From the NCBI GenBank assembly GCA_050953445.1, contig JBMNMS010000002.1, positions 186,001-250,000 of the forward strand: DNA of 64,000 bases. Direction: 5' to 3'. This document shows, piece by piece, positions 1 through 8,999 of the stretch; positions within the stretch are counted from its first letter, which is position 1; every line of letters starts with the position of its first letter. The notes beneath the pieces were generated by a model. It was not told where the DNA came from and did no database searches. It saw only the letters and a program-made list of their open reading frames with translations. The translations under genes were made by a program, and so were the position numbers. This DNA comes from JBMNMS01 sp050953445 (lineage in GTDB: Bacteria > Bacillota > Clostridia > Peptostreptococcales > Anaerovoracaceae).

Positions 1-65
1 TCAGCGGTCAGAGCGTCCGGCTCATAACCGGCAGGTCCGGGGTTCAAATCCCTGATGGCCCACCA
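1..65 (+). tRNA. tRNA with CAT anticodon (probably tRNA-Met), 5' end cut by window
   Basis: The fragment begins inside the D arm. It has an anticodon loop CTCATAA with anticodon CAT, a T arm with TTCAAAT, and an encoded CCA at 63-65. About 12 bases of the 5' acceptor strand lie before the window. CAT can be elongator Met or lysidine-modified Ile2; elongator tRNA-Met is more likely from the overall sequence, but the missing acceptor strand leaves this open. Confidence 0.85.
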
Positions 66-83
66 TTTTAACTTCAAATACAG

Positions 84-159
<76 letters not shown>

Positions 160-164
160 GGCAG

Positions 165-209
165 GAGAAGAGCAAACCGTCGATGAAATCCGATGACTGC
201 TCTTTTTTT
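165..209 (+). terminator. Rho-independent terminator after the tRNA cluster
   Basis: AAGAGCA pairs with TGCTCTT across an inner GTC/GAC stem and is followed by a run of seven T. It sits directly after the CCA end of tRNA-Phe, so it ends the tRNA transcript. Confidence 0.75.
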
Positions 210-247
210 GTATTGCTGATATTAAAACGCATATTAAGGTGAATGAA

Positions 248-1174
248 ATGAATATGGAGACCATTATAACCCAGATGTCCATACTTTTTACTATTATTCT
301 TTTGGGATACATAATAAAGAAGGTGGGAATAATTGATGAGGAGGGGGATAAAAAAATATCCGTACTGTTGTTGATGGTAACCCTTCCGGCCCTTACTATG
401 GCTTCAGTTATGGTGGATGAAAAAACCCTCTCGAATCAGGAAGTAGGATTATTATTCGGCCTTGCAGGCTTAATGTACCTATTTTTAATAGGGGCGGCTT
501 TTATTCTGCCAAAGCTGCTTGCAGTTCAAGAAAAAGATGTAGGACTTTTCAGGTTTATGACTATATTTTCCAATATAGGATTTATGGGATTTCCCGTCGT
601 ACGAGCAATTTTTGGAAATGAGGCTGTGTTTTATGCGGCTATATTCAATATACCTTTTAATCTATTGTCATTTACCCTCGGCATTTATCTTATAACGGAT
701 GGGAAAGGCAAGGGAAAATTGGATTATAAATTCCTCCTCCATCCGGGGATAATCAGTTCGATTTTAAGTGTCATAATATACCTTTCAAATATATCTATTC
801 CTAAGCCTGTTGTGCAGGTGTTTACCATGGTAGGGGATGTGACAATTCCCCTTTCCATGATAATAACCGGTTCAGCCCTTGCGATTCTGCCCATAAAAGA
901 AGTATTCAGTGATGTGAGAATCTATATTTTTTCGCTTATAAAACTATTGCCACTGCCTGTAATATTTTGGTGGATTTTAAGATGGTTTGTAGTCAATCAA
1001 GATATTTTAGGTGTTTCAACTATCATGGTTTCCATGCCTGTGGCAGCAGCGGCAAGTATGTTCGCCACAGCCTATGATGGCAACAAGGAGTTGGCTTCCA
1101 AGGGAATATTCATTTCCACACTTATGTCGCTGGGGACCATTCCATTCATAATGTGGTTATTGTTTATCAGGTAG
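248..1174 (+). CDS. AEC-family permease (auxin efflux carrier / malate permease type)
   Basis: About 308 residues with roughly ten hydrophobic segments in two halves. This is the layout of the AEC (PF03547) transporters that move organic acids or amino-acid-like anions across the membrane. The second half contains the conserved proline/glycine-rich stretch around GDVTIPLSMIITG. A GTG at 239 overlaps the AAGGTG ribosome site (236-241), so the ATG at 248, six bases after it, is the better start; ATG 254 is possible. The substrate cannot be read from sequence. The next gene, tdk, is 100 bases away and probably separate. Confidence 0.82.
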   Translation: MNMETIITQMSILFTIILLGYIIKKVGIIDEEGDKKISVLLLMVTLPALTMASVMVDEKTLSNQEVGLLFGLAGLMYLFLIGAAFILPKLLAVQEKDVGLFRFMTIFSNIGFMGFPVVRAIFGNEAVFYAAIFNIPFNLLSFTLGIYLITDGKGKGKLDYKFLLHPGIISSILSVIIYLSNISIPKPVVQVFTMVGDVTIPLSMIITGSALAILPIKEVFSDVRIYIFSLIKLLPLPVIFWWILRWFVVNQDILGVSTIMVSMPVAAAASMFATAYDGNKELASKGIFISTLMSLGTIPFIMWLLFIR

Positions 1175-1273
1175 CGAAGGTATGTAATCTTGTTTTTATA
1201 GTTTACCACATGTAGAATAAAAACGGCGATCACTATCTTCATAAAGATGCAACCGAATGTGGAAGGAGAAAAA

Positions 1274-1852
1274 ATGGCTCAATTATATTATAGATATAGT
1301 ACCATGAATGCAGGTAAATCCCTGGAAATCATAAAGGTGGCACACAATTATGAGGAACGGGGGAAAAGGGTTTTGACAATTGTACCCCGAATAGATGACA
1401 GACATGGTATCGGATTTATTACGTCCAGGGCGGGGGTGTCCAGGTCGGCCACGGTGATCAATGATGATACCAATGTACTTCAATTGTTTATGGAGGAGAA
1501 TTCGAAAAAGAAAATTGACTGTGTTCTGATAGATGAATGTCAATTTCTAAAAAAGCATCACGTTCAAGAGCTGGTGGAGATTGTTGATAGTTACGACACT
1601 CCGGTATTAACCTATGGACTTAAAAATGATTTTAAAAACGAATTGTTTGAAGGCTCCTATTATATGCTGGTCTATGCGGATAAGATAGAGGAGATAAAGA
1701 CCATATGCTGGTGCGGCAGGAAAGCTACCATGGTGGCACGTATAGAAAATGGCAAAATCGTAAAGACCGGGGAGCAGATACAGATAGGGGGTAACGAAAT
1801 GTATGTTTCCCTTTGTAGAAAACACTATAATGATGGCAGGCTTGGAGAATGA
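1274..1852 (+). CDS. tdk: Thymidine kinase (type II)
   Basis: A 192-residue enzyme that phosphorylates thymidine to dTMP for salvage. Family landmarks in order: the N-terminal P-loop MNAGKS, the Walker B-like LIDECQF at about residue 83, the lasso-region tyrosine, and a C-terminal zinc site formed by CWC and a later C-x2-H pair. ATG 1274 is chosen over the upstream in-frame ATG 1247 because GGAAGGAG lies at 1261-1268 and all known family members begin with this MAQLY-like strand. Its last 28 bases overlap the convergent radical SAM gene. Confidence 0.95.
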   Translation: MAQLYYRYSTMNAGKSLEIIKVAHNYEERGKRVLTIVPRIDDRHGIGFITSRAGVSRSATVINDDTNVLQLFMEENSKKKIDCVLIDECQFLKKHHVQELVEIVDSYDTPVLTYGLKNDFKNELFEGSYYMLVYADKIEEIKTICWCGRKATMVARIENGKIVKTGEQIQIGGNEMYVSLCRKHYNDGRLGE

Positions 1853-2754
1853 ATCCCCTGAAAAGTCCCTCTTTTTTTAAACTCTTGCTGAATACCGTTT
1901 AAGATGGAACGCTTATCTTTAGCCCATAAAGGCGCCAGCAACCTATCCGTGGGGGCATCACCTGTAAGCCTGTGTATGGTAACGGATTGAGGCAGTATTT
2001 CCAACACATCTACCACCAGGTCGATATATGATTCTTCTGATCCAAAAGAAAGCATATCTTTTAGGTAATTATTTTCAAAAAGAGGGGTCCCCTCCATCAA
2101 ATACAATTGGTGGAGCTTTATGCCGAAAGGGGTTTGCTTTGCAATGTGGATAGCTGATTCCATCATGTCTTTTCTGGTTTCTCCCGGAAGCCCGAAGATT
2201 AAATGGGTAACTATCCTTATATCTAATTTGTCCAGGCTTTCCACGGCCCTGTCGTATGTGTCTGTTGAATAACAACGGTTTGTAAGCATTGCTGTTTTGT
2301 TGTGAATGCTTTGGAGCCCAAGCTCTATCCAAAGAAAGGTCCTTTCCGAAAATTCCTTTATTACTTCCAGGACCTTTGGAGATAAACAATCGGGACGAGT
2401 GGCGATGGCTAATCCCATTACATCGGGAACCTGAAGGGCTTCTTCATATTTTTTCCTTAAATTATCCGGATGATCATATGTAGAGGTGAAGCTCTGAAAA
2501 TATGCAATGTATTTTCCATTTGGCCATTTGCGTGAAAGTAGTTGAACTTGGGATTGGGACTCATCGATGGTAGAAGAAAAGTGACCGGCTCCGTCCCCAC
2601 CGCAAAAGATGCAGCCACCTATACCTTTTGTTCCATCCCTGTTTGGGCAGGTAAAGCCTCCATCAAAAGCAAGTTTACTGATTTGACAATTAAATTCCTT
2701 TCGTAGCCAGGAACCAATGCTATTATAGTGTACGCTGCCAAAAATATTTTTCAT
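1825..2754 (-). CDS. TIGR01212/YhcC-family radical SAM protein
   Basis: A 309-residue radical SAM protein of the YhcC type. The family carries a cluster-binding motif in which the first Cys follows GGFTCPNRDG and the other two form CIFC; all are present near residue 30. Other recognisable family blocks are AIATRPDC, WIELGLQS and THLIFGLPGET. The family has no settled reaction. The start at 2754 is set by AAGGA seven bases upstream of the ATG; an in-frame ATG 11 codons earlier lacks a ribosome site. It is transcribed divergently from queH, with about 100 bases between them. Confidence 0.88.
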   Translation of the reverse strand: MKNIFGSVHYNSIGSWLRKEFNCQISKLAFDGGFTCPNRDGTKGIGGCIFCGGDGAGHFSSTIDESQSQVQLLSRKWPNGKYIAYFQSFTSTYDHPDNLRKKYEEALQVPDVMGLAIATRPDCLSPKVLEVIKEFSERTFLWIELGLQSIHNKTAMLTNRCYSTDTYDRAVESLDKLDIRIVTHLIFGLPGETRKDMMESAIHIAKQTPFGIKLHQLYLMEGTPLFENNYLKDMLSFGSEESYIDLVVDVLEILPQSVTIHRLTGDAPTDRLLAPLWAKDKRSILNGIQQEFKKRGTFQGIHSPSLPSL

Positions 2755-2851
2755 AATAAAATCCTTAGTATTGAGTTTTCTCACCATCCGGTTTTTATGA
2801 TATAATATATATTCGGAATTGTGAATATGTAAATGAGGATGATTGTGGGAT

Positions 2852-3457
2852 ATGGAATCAAAAGAGAAGCTGCTTTTGCATAGTTGTTGTGGACCTTGCA
2901 GTGCAGGCGCCCTGGAAAGGTTGTTAAGAGAATATGATATAACCGTGTTCTTTTATAATCCAAATGTTACGGATTCCACAGAATATGGAAGGCGCAGAGA
3001 GGCTCAGATTACATGTATTGAGGCCTTTAACAGGGAGGTATTAAAGGGAAAGGAATCAAATCAGGTGGGCTATGTGGAAGGACCTTATGAGCCCCAGGCC
3101 TTTTTTAAAACGACCATGGGTATGGAGGATGAACCTGAGGGTGGAAGGCGCTGCATCAAGTGTTTTAGACTTCGCCTTTTAAAGACGGCGAAGGTGGCGG
3201 CAGAAATGGGTTTTAAGATCTATGGCACTACCCTTTCAATTAGCCCCCATAAAAATTATGACCTGTTATGTAAAATTGGAAATCAGGTTTTAAGGTATGA
3301 GGAAGTGGGATGCCAGGAATTACAATTTTTGAAAGATGATCTCAAAAAGAAGGACGGTTTCACAAGATCGGTGCAGCTTGCTAAAAAATTCAATCTTTAT
3401 AGGCAAAACTATTGTGGATGTGATTTTTCACGTCCCAGGACAGCAAATGATCCATAG
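2852..3457 (+). CDS. queH: Epoxyqueuosine reductase QueH
   Basis: A 201-residue QueH (former DUF208) protein. This enzyme reduces epoxyqueuosine in tRNA to queuosine and is the non-cobalamin alternative to QueG. The diagnostic cysteine motifs are all present: HSCCGPCS near the N terminus, RCIKCF in the middle and YCGCDFS at the C terminus, which bind the iron-sulfur cluster and metal. ATG 2852 is preferred to TTG 2843, which sits only two bases from GAGGAT. priA follows at a spacing of 16 bases and may be co-transcribed. Confidence 0.92.
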   Translation: MESKEKLLLHSCCGPCSAGALERLLREYDITVFFYNPNVTDSTEYGRRREAQITCIEAFNREVLKGKESNQVGYVEGPYEPQAFFKTTMGMEDEPEGGRRCIKCFRLRLLKTAKVAAEMGFKIYGTTLSISPHKNYDLLCKIGNQVLRYEEVGCQELQFLKDDLKKKDGFTRSVQLAKKFNLYRQNYCGCDFSRPRTANDP

Positions 3458-3473
3458 AGGAAAGCGAAATCGT

Positions 3474-5504
3474 ATGCAGTATGTAAATGTAATAATAGAC
3501 AACAATAGCAATAGCACGGATAAATTATATACCTACGGGACCGAGCTCCAGGGGTTAATTCCGGGCGACAAAGTCTACGTTTCTTTTGCCCAGGGCAATA
3601 GGATGAGGGCTGCATATGTGCATTCTGTATTTGATAAGCCCCCCGCAAACATACCGCAGAAAAAAATTGGCAGTTTGAAAATGATTGTAGAAAAGGATCC
3701 TGATATATACATCGGTCAAAAAGCAATGTTGTTGTCAGAGTGGATGAAGGATCGTTATTTTTGCAGATTTATAGAAGCTATAAGGTGTTTTGTACCGGCA
3801 GGGAAGCCGTCGAAAAAGGGTAAGCTCAGGAGACCGTATAAGGAAATTGCGGGGGAGGATCAGGATAATGACAGGGTGCTCACAGCTGAACAAAGAAAAG
3901 CTCTTGATATTATAAATCCTCATATATCCAAAGGAGAACATGAGGTTATACTCATACATGGTGTTACGGGTAGCGGTAAAACAGAGCTGTATATGCAGGC
4001 CATTGAAAAATGTTTACAGTTGGGAAAAACTGCAATAATGCTGGTCCCGGAAATAGCACTAACCAGTCAGATGATTCATCGATTTTTAGGGAGATTTGGC
4101 AGTGATAAAATTGCAGTTTTACATAGCAGATTATCCCCCGGGGAAAGATATGATGAATGGATACGGTTGCGACAGGGGGATGCAAAGATAGTGATAGGTG
4201 CCAGATCGGCTGTTTTTGCCCCCTTGGAAAATGTGGGTATCATAGTTATGGATGAAGAACATGAAACCACATACAAATCAGATATGTCGCCTAAATATGA
4301 AACCAGGGAGGTAGCGGAGGAGCTTGGAAAAAAACACGGGGCCCTTCTGTTATTAGGTAGTGCTACCCCCTCACTTCTGACTTATAACAAGGTGATGGAG
4401 GGAAGGTATAAAAAGATTACTTTGGAGCGAAGATATAATAATCTCCCACTTCCTGAAGCTAAGATCGTGGATATGCGCAAGGAGATCAGGGAGGGAAACA
4501 AGAGCATCTTTAGCAGAATTCTTTACAAGGAAACCCTCCGGTGCCTGGAAAATGGGAAACAGGTAATCTACTTCTTAAACAGAAGAGGATATTCTTCCTT
4601 TATTTCATGTAGAAACTGCGGTTACGTTATGAGATGTGAGGAATGTAGTATTTCTCTTACATATCACAAGGCAGAAAATATGGCTATATGTCATTACTGC
4701 GGTAGAAAGAAGGCTATTCCAAATAAATGTCCCCAATGCGGCAGCAGATATATTAGGCATTTTGGAATCGGTACGGAAAAGGTCTGGGAGGCGGCTGGGG
4801 AGTTATTTCCCTCAGCACAGGTGGATAGAATGGATTTGGACACCTGGCGTAAAAAGGGAAGCGGTGATGAAATTTTGGGAAGGTTCTCTAAGGGAGATAC
4901 GGATATTTTAGTGGGAACCCAGTTGGTTGCCAAGGGGCTTGATTTTCAAAATGTAGGTCTTGTTGGGGTGATATCAGCAGATGTATCCCTCAATATCCCC
5001 GATTATCGTTCAGCTGAAAGGACTTTTCAGCTCATTACACAAGCGGCCGGAAGATCCGGTAGAGGAGATGAGTCGGGCAATGTTATAATACAGACTTATT
5101 CTCCGGATCACTATGCCATAATTGCCGCATCAAACCACGATTATAGGGGATTTTATCAGACCGAGGAAATGATCAGGAGACAAACACACTATCCGCCGTA
5201 TAGCGAGTTGGTTCAGATTATCCTGTCTTCAAGCGGAGAGGAGGAGGCCCAATCGGCAGCCACAAAGGTTAAGGAAGCATTGGTACGTAAGACAGGTGGT
5301 CGATTGGAGTCGATACTGGGCCCCAGGGCGGCGCCTCTGGCAAAGACAGATGATAAGTTCAGATATCAGCTGCTGGTAAAGGTAGACATATCCGGTAGAG
5401 AAGAATACTGGAAGGTTTTAAATGGCATAAGAAAGAAGATAATAAGAGAAAAATCTAAGGAATGGACTGTCTCCATGGATGTCAATCCATATAGCTTTTT
5501 ATAG
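3474..5504 (+). CDS. priA: Primosomal protein N' (PriA helicase), short N-terminal region
   Basis: A 676-residue replication restart helicase. An N-terminal DNA 3'-end-binding domain (about residues 1-95) is followed by Walker A GVTGSGKTE at about 163, DEEH, and the helicase lobes. Between the lobes is the eight-cysteine zinc insertion (CRNCG, CEECS, CHYCG, CPQCG). Motif VI region QAAGRSGR and a C-terminal domain complete it. In familiar PriA proteins the Walker A lies about 60 or more residues further in, so the winged-helix domain between the 3'-end-binding and helicase domains seems to be missing or reduced to a linker. ATG 3474 has AGAGGAAA upstream; the frame is open further 5' but overlaps queH. 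Confidence 0.95.
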   Translation: MQYVNVIIDNNSNSTDKLYTYGTELQGLIPGDKVYVSFAQGNRMRAAYVHSVFDKPPANIPQKKIGSLKMIVEKDPDIYIGQKAMLLSEWMKDRYFCRFIEAIRCFVPAGKPSKKGKLRRPYKEIAGEDQDNDRVLTAEQRKALDIINPHISKGEHEVILIHGVTGSGKTELYMQAIEKCLQLGKTAIMLVPEIALTSQMIHRFLGRFGSDKIAVLHSRLSPGERYDEWIRLRQGDAKIVIGARSAVFAPLENVGIIVMDEEHETTYKSDMSPKYETREVAEELGKKHGALLLLGSATPSLLTYNKVMEGRYKKITLERRYNNLPLPEAKIVDMRKEIREGNKSIFSRILYKETLRCLENGKQVIYFLNRRGYSSFISCRNCGYVMRCEECSISLTYHKAENMAICHYCGRKKAIPNKCPQCGSRYIRHFGIGTEKVWEAAGELFPSAQVDRMDLDTWRKKGSGDEILGRFSKGDTDILVGTQLVAKGLDFQNVGLVGVISADVSLNIPDYRSAERTFQLITQAAGRSGRGDESGNVIIQTYSPDHYAIIAASNHDYRGFYQTEEMIRRQTHYPPYSELVQIILSSSGEEEAQSAATKVKEALVRKTGGRLESILGPRAAPLAKTDDKFRYQLLVKVDISGREEYWKVLNGIRKKIIREKSKEWTVSMDVNPYSFL

Positions 5505-5513
5505 GAGGAAAAA

Positions 5514-6002
5514 ATGGCACTTAGGAATATAGTTTTAAATGATGACCCCATACTGCGAAAAAGATCTCGTCCGGTAACAGAAATTGATGACAGAATACGT
5601 TCAATTTTAGAGGATATGGTGGAAACCATGAGAGATAGGGAAGGTGTGGGGCTGGCTGCCGTTCAGGTGGGCGTCCTTCGCAGGATGTTTGTCGTTGAAT
5701 GGGATGGTAAGGTTTATCAGCTTATTAATCCTGAAATAGTTGAGGAGGAAGGGACCGTTATAGAAGAGGAAGCTTGTCTAAGCGTTCCCGGGTTTGCCGG
5801 TATGGTAGAAAGACCTGAAAAGGTAAGAATAAAGGCATTGAATAAATGGGGTGAACCTGTGGAGTACGTTGCGGAAGGCATGTTGGCCAAGGCGTTTTGT
5901 CATGAAAACGATCATTTGAACGGAATTCTATATACGGATTTGGCCGAGGAAATATGGGCGATTAAAAAAAGTAATGGCAGTGGAGATGGAGATAATGGCT
6001 AA
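5514..6002 (+). CDS. def: Peptide deformylase
   Basis: 162 residues. It removes the N-formyl group from new polypeptides. All three metal-site motifs are seen: GVGLAAVQVG, EACLSVP (Cys ligand; usually EGCLS, so one Gly to Ala change), and HENDHLNG (HExxH). AGGAGG lies at 5502-5507, nine bases after the priA stop region. The gene overlaps fmt by eight bases, so deformylase and formyltransferase are translationally coupled. Confidence 0.97.
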   Translation: MALRNIVLNDDPILRKRSRPVTEIDDRIRSILEDMVETMRDREGVGLAAVQVGVLRRMFVVEWDGKVYQLINPEIVEEEGTVIEEEACLSVPGFAGMVERPEKVRIKALNKWGEPVEYVAEGMLAKAFCHENDHLNGILYTDLAEEIWAIKKSNGSGDGDNG

Positions 6003-6927
6003 AATTATATATATGGGCACCCCTGAATTTGCGGTCCCCCCTCTTATTGCTATGGTATCAGAAGGGTATGAAGTATCACATATAGTAACACAGCCGGACA
6101 AGGCAAGGGATCGGGGGAAAAGGGTTCAAGCTTCACCTGTGAAAATTGCAGGGGAAAAAATGGGAATCCCTATCTTACAGCCGGAAAAAATCAAGGGTAA
6201 CGATGAGTTCATGGGAAGAATCGAGGCGGAATCACCCGATTTAATAGTGGTTGCCGCCTATGGGAAGATACTTCCTACCGAATTATTGTTCATGCCAAAA
6301 TGCGGATGTATAAACATTCATGCTTCCTTGCTACCTAAATACAGAGGGGCAGCCCCAATTCAGAGAGCCATAATGGAGGGGGAAGAAAAGACGGGGGTAA
6401 CCTTGATGCACATGGAGGAGGGCTTAGATACAGGTGACATGATCGGATTTTCAGAAACCCCCATACTGACTAAGGATGCAGGACAGCTTCATGATGAGCT
6501 GGCAGAGATGGGGGCAAGGCTGCTTATAGAAATGTTACCCGATATATTGACTGGAAGGGCAGAGCGAATTAAGCAGAACGAGAGGGAAGCCACCTATGCC
6601 CCCATGATTTACAAAAAGGACGGAATAGTGGACTTTAGAAGACCTGCCGGTGAAATAGAAAGGATGATAAGGGGGCTTTATCCATGGCCTACCGCCTACA
6701 CTTTTTACAAGGGCAACACCATGAAATTGCTTAAAGCAAAGGTTATGTCCTATGACGGAAACGCAGTACCGGGAACCATACTATCTGTTTCTAAGGAGGG
6801 GGTTTTGGTTGCAACGGGTGATGATGCACTTTTAATAACTGTTATTCAGATGTCCGGGAAAAAACCTTTGGAGGTAGCCGAATATATTAAAGGGAATAAA
6901 ATTGAAACCTGGTCCCTTTTAGGGTAG
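5995..6927 (+). CDS. fmt: Methionyl-tRNA formyltransferase
   Basis: 310 residues. It formylates initiator Met-tRNA using 10-formyl-THF. The formyltransferase domain carries the catalytic signature SLLPKYRGAAPIQ and an N-terminal Rossmann start MGTPEFAVP. The C-terminal half (from about residue 205) is the OB-like tRNA-binding domain. The start ATG 5995 overlaps the def stop and has GGAGATGGAG upstream; earlier in-frame ATG codons would extend into def without family support. Confidence 0.97.
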   Translation: MAKIIYMGTPEFAVPPLIAMVSEGYEVSHIVTQPDKARDRGKRVQASPVKIAGEKMGIPILQPEKIKGNDEFMGRIEAESPDLIVVAAYGKILPTELLFMPKCGCINIHASLLPKYRGAAPIQRAIMEGEEKTGVTLMHMEEGLDTGDMIGFSETPILTKDAGQLHDELAEMGARLLIEMLPDILTGRAERIKQNEREATYAPMIYKKDGIVDFRRPAGEIERMIRGLYPWPTAYTFYKGNTMKLLKAKVMSYDGNAVPGTILSVSKEGVLVATGDDALLITVIQMSGKKPLEVAEYIKGNKIETWSLLG

Positions 6928-6940
6928 AATTAACCAGGCA

Positions 6941-8254
6941 ATGAATAATGGTATTATGGATATAAATAGAAGAACTGCCTATGAAGTGTTGCTGGAAATA
7001 GAAGAAAAGGAAGCATTCTCCAACATTTCATTAAACAGATATATGGAAAGAAATGCACCTGATTCCCCTAAATTTGTGAGGGAATTGGTTTACGGTGTTT
7101 TGGAAAACAAAATATATATAGATTTTTTAATAAGCCATTATTTAAAGAGAGGGGTCAGGCCCTTGCGGGTAAGGGAAAGCACATTGCTCCGCATGGGAAT
7201 GTACCAGCTGGAATTCATGGACTCGGTTTCTAATTACGGTACCGTGAATGAAATGGTCAATCTGGCAAAGAAATATTGCAAGGGGAGAGAAGGTTTTATC
7301 AATGCTGTTTTAAGGAGCCATCTTAGGCGTAAGAATCCAATCGAATTACCAGATAGGGGTAAGGATGAAACAATCTATCTTGCCACAAAATATTCCTACG
7401 CTCCATGGATTGTCGAGCTAATTTTAGAGGAATACGGTCCTCAGGCGGAAGGGATATTAATGGCTGGAAATAGGCGCGCTGATCTGGTTCTTAGGGTAAA
7501 CGCATTAAAGATTTCTGCCCCCCTTTTAATGATGCGGTTGGAGGAAAAGGGCTTTCAAGCATCTGCCAGCCTGCTGGTGTCTGAGGGGATCAAGGTTAAG
7601 GGTGAAGGTGTGTTGTCGGACACCATGTACGAAGAGGGCTTATTTTCCGTTCAAGATGAGGCCTCCATGATCGCTGTTAAGACGTTGGATCCAAAGCCGG
7701 GAGAAAGGCTGATAGATATGTGTGCAGCTCCGGGTGGAAAGACTTTCTTTTCAGCTGAGCTGATGGGAAATACGGGAAAGATAATCGCCGGAGATTTTTA
7801 TGACAAAAAACTGGAAAGGATGACCGAGGAGGCTCGGCGTTTAGGTATATCCATCGTTGAAACAAAAGCATGGGATGGGACAAGGATTTTGAAGGAATAT
7901 GAAGAATTTGCAGATAGGGTGCTTGCGGATGTGCCTTGTTCAGGTCTGGGTGTGGTGAGAAGAAAACCGGAAATCAAGTATAAGGAGTTTTCCCGCGAGA
8001 TGGAAGAACTTCCGAAAAAGCAATTGGCCATCTTAAAAACAGCTTCAAGGTATTGCAGGACAGGAGGCACTGTGGTATATAGCACATGCACCATAATACA
8101 AAGGGAAAACCAGAAGGTGGTGGAAGAATTCCTGAGGGAAAATGCTAATTTCGAAATGATAGAGGAGCATAAACTTTTGCCGCATCAACAGGGAACAGAT
8201 GGATTTTATATAGCCAAAATGAGAAAAAACGCATCAGAAAAGGGAAAACTATGA
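6941..8254 (+). CDS. rsmB: 16S rRNA (cytosine-967-C5)-methyltransferase RsmB
   Basis: 437 residues. An N-terminal NusB-like RNA-binding domain (to about 140) precedes an m5C methyltransferase domain. The latter has the SAM site MCAAPGGKT, the DVPCSGLGVVRRKPE motif with the release cysteine, and YSTCTI with the catalytic nucleophile. The start is not certain: ATG 6941 has only a weak ribosome site and ATG 6956 is possible. The stop overlaps the next start as ATGA. In other clostridia a DUF116 gene and a zinc peptidase often lie between fmt and rsmB; neither is here. Confidence 0.95.
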   Translation: MNNGIMDINRRTAYEVLLEIEEKEAFSNISLNRYMERNAPDSPKFVRELVYGVLENKIYIDFLISHYLKRGVRPLRVRESTLLRMGMYQLEFMDSVSNYGTVNEMVNLAKKYCKGREGFINAVLRSHLRRKNPIELPDRGKDETIYLATKYSYAPWIVELILEEYGPQAEGILMAGNRRADLVLRVNALKISAPLLMMRLEEKGFQASASLLVSEGIKVKGEGVLSDTMYEEGLFSVQDEASMIAVKTLDPKPGERLIDMCAAPGGKTFFSAELMGNTGKIIAGDFYDKKLERMTEEARRLGISIVETKAWDGTRILKEYEEFADRVLADVPCSGLGVVRRKPEIKYKEFSREMEELPKKQLAILKTASRYCRTGGTVVYSTCTIIQRENQKVVEEFLRENANFEMIEEHKLLPHQQGTDGFYIAKMRKNASEKGKL

Positions 8255-8988
8255 TGATTAATGTAGCTTGTAAAACGGATAGGGGAAAAACACGATCCAC
8301 AAATGAAGATTCGTTGCTATGTTTTAAGGAGGATAATGTGTTCATGATTGCCGATGGAGTGGGGGGACATAACGCCGGTGAAATAGCCAGTAGTTTGGCT
8401 ACGGAGGTGACTGCCGCCTATATAAAACACAATCCTTTAAAAGATGTGGAAAACGATAAAGAATTGAAAGAATATTTTATGAATTGCTTCCAGGAAGCTA
8501 ATGCATCCGTTTTGCGGGTATCGGCCATGAGGGGAGACAAGGCATCGATGGCAACAACTGCGTTGCTAACCTATGTAAAAGATAACAGGATGTATATGGT
8601 CAACATGGGAGATAGTAGGGGTTATTTGTTTAGGGATTCAAACATGATGCAGATCACAGAAGATCATACATATGTTAATCAGCTGGTAAAGGAAGGCAAG
8701 TTGGATCCTTTATTAATCGAGGATTATCCTGACAAACATATTATTACCAGGGCGTTGGGAGCGGAGGAGGAAGTAATTCCCGATTTCTTTCAATTCGATG
8801 TTTATAAAGGTGACAGAATATTGCTTTGCACGGATGGATTATACAACGAGGTTTCCGATGAGGAGATAAAGGTGCTTATGAAAAATGCACTTAATGTAGA
8901 AGTTTTGACTGAAGAACTCGTCAACCGTGCCAAACAGCATGGGGGCAGGGATAACATCACTGTCATATGCTTGGAAATACCTAGATAG
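8251..8988 (+). CDS. prpC: PP2C-family Ser/Thr protein phosphatase (Stp/PrpC)
   Basis: 245 residues. A manganese/magnesium-dependent phosphatase that reverses phosphorylation by the adjacent kinase. PP2C metal motifs are in order: NEDSLL, IADGVGGH, MGDSRGYLF, LLCTDGL and GGRDNITVI. It starts at ATG 8251, overlapping rsmB by four bases. The kinase follows after 11 bases. The phosphatase-kinase pair upstream of rsgA is the standard arrangement in Bacillota. Confidence 0.95.
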   Translation: MMINVACKTDRGKTRSTNEDSLLCFKEDNVFMIADGVGGHNAGEIASSLATEVTAAYIKHNPLKDVENDKELKEYFMNCFQEANASVLRVSAMRGDKASMATTALLTYVKDNRMYMVNMGDSRGYLFRDSNMMQITEDHTYVNQLVKEGKLDPLLIEDYPDKHIITRALGAEEEVIPDFFQFDVYKGDRILLCTDGLYNEVSDEEIKVLMKNALNVEVLTEELVNRAKQHGGRDNITVICLEIPR

Positions 8989-8999
8989 GAGTGAAAACA

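Noticed and set aside
1192..1222. GTTTTTAT/ATAAAAAC inverted repeat before tdk
   Set aside because: An A/T-only stem with a 15-base loop and no T run after it; too weak to call a terminator.
3736..4276. Several 60-75-codon frames antisense to priA
   Set aside because: They are shadows of a conserved coding region without ribosome sites or family resemblance; the same holds for the other antisense frames in the window.
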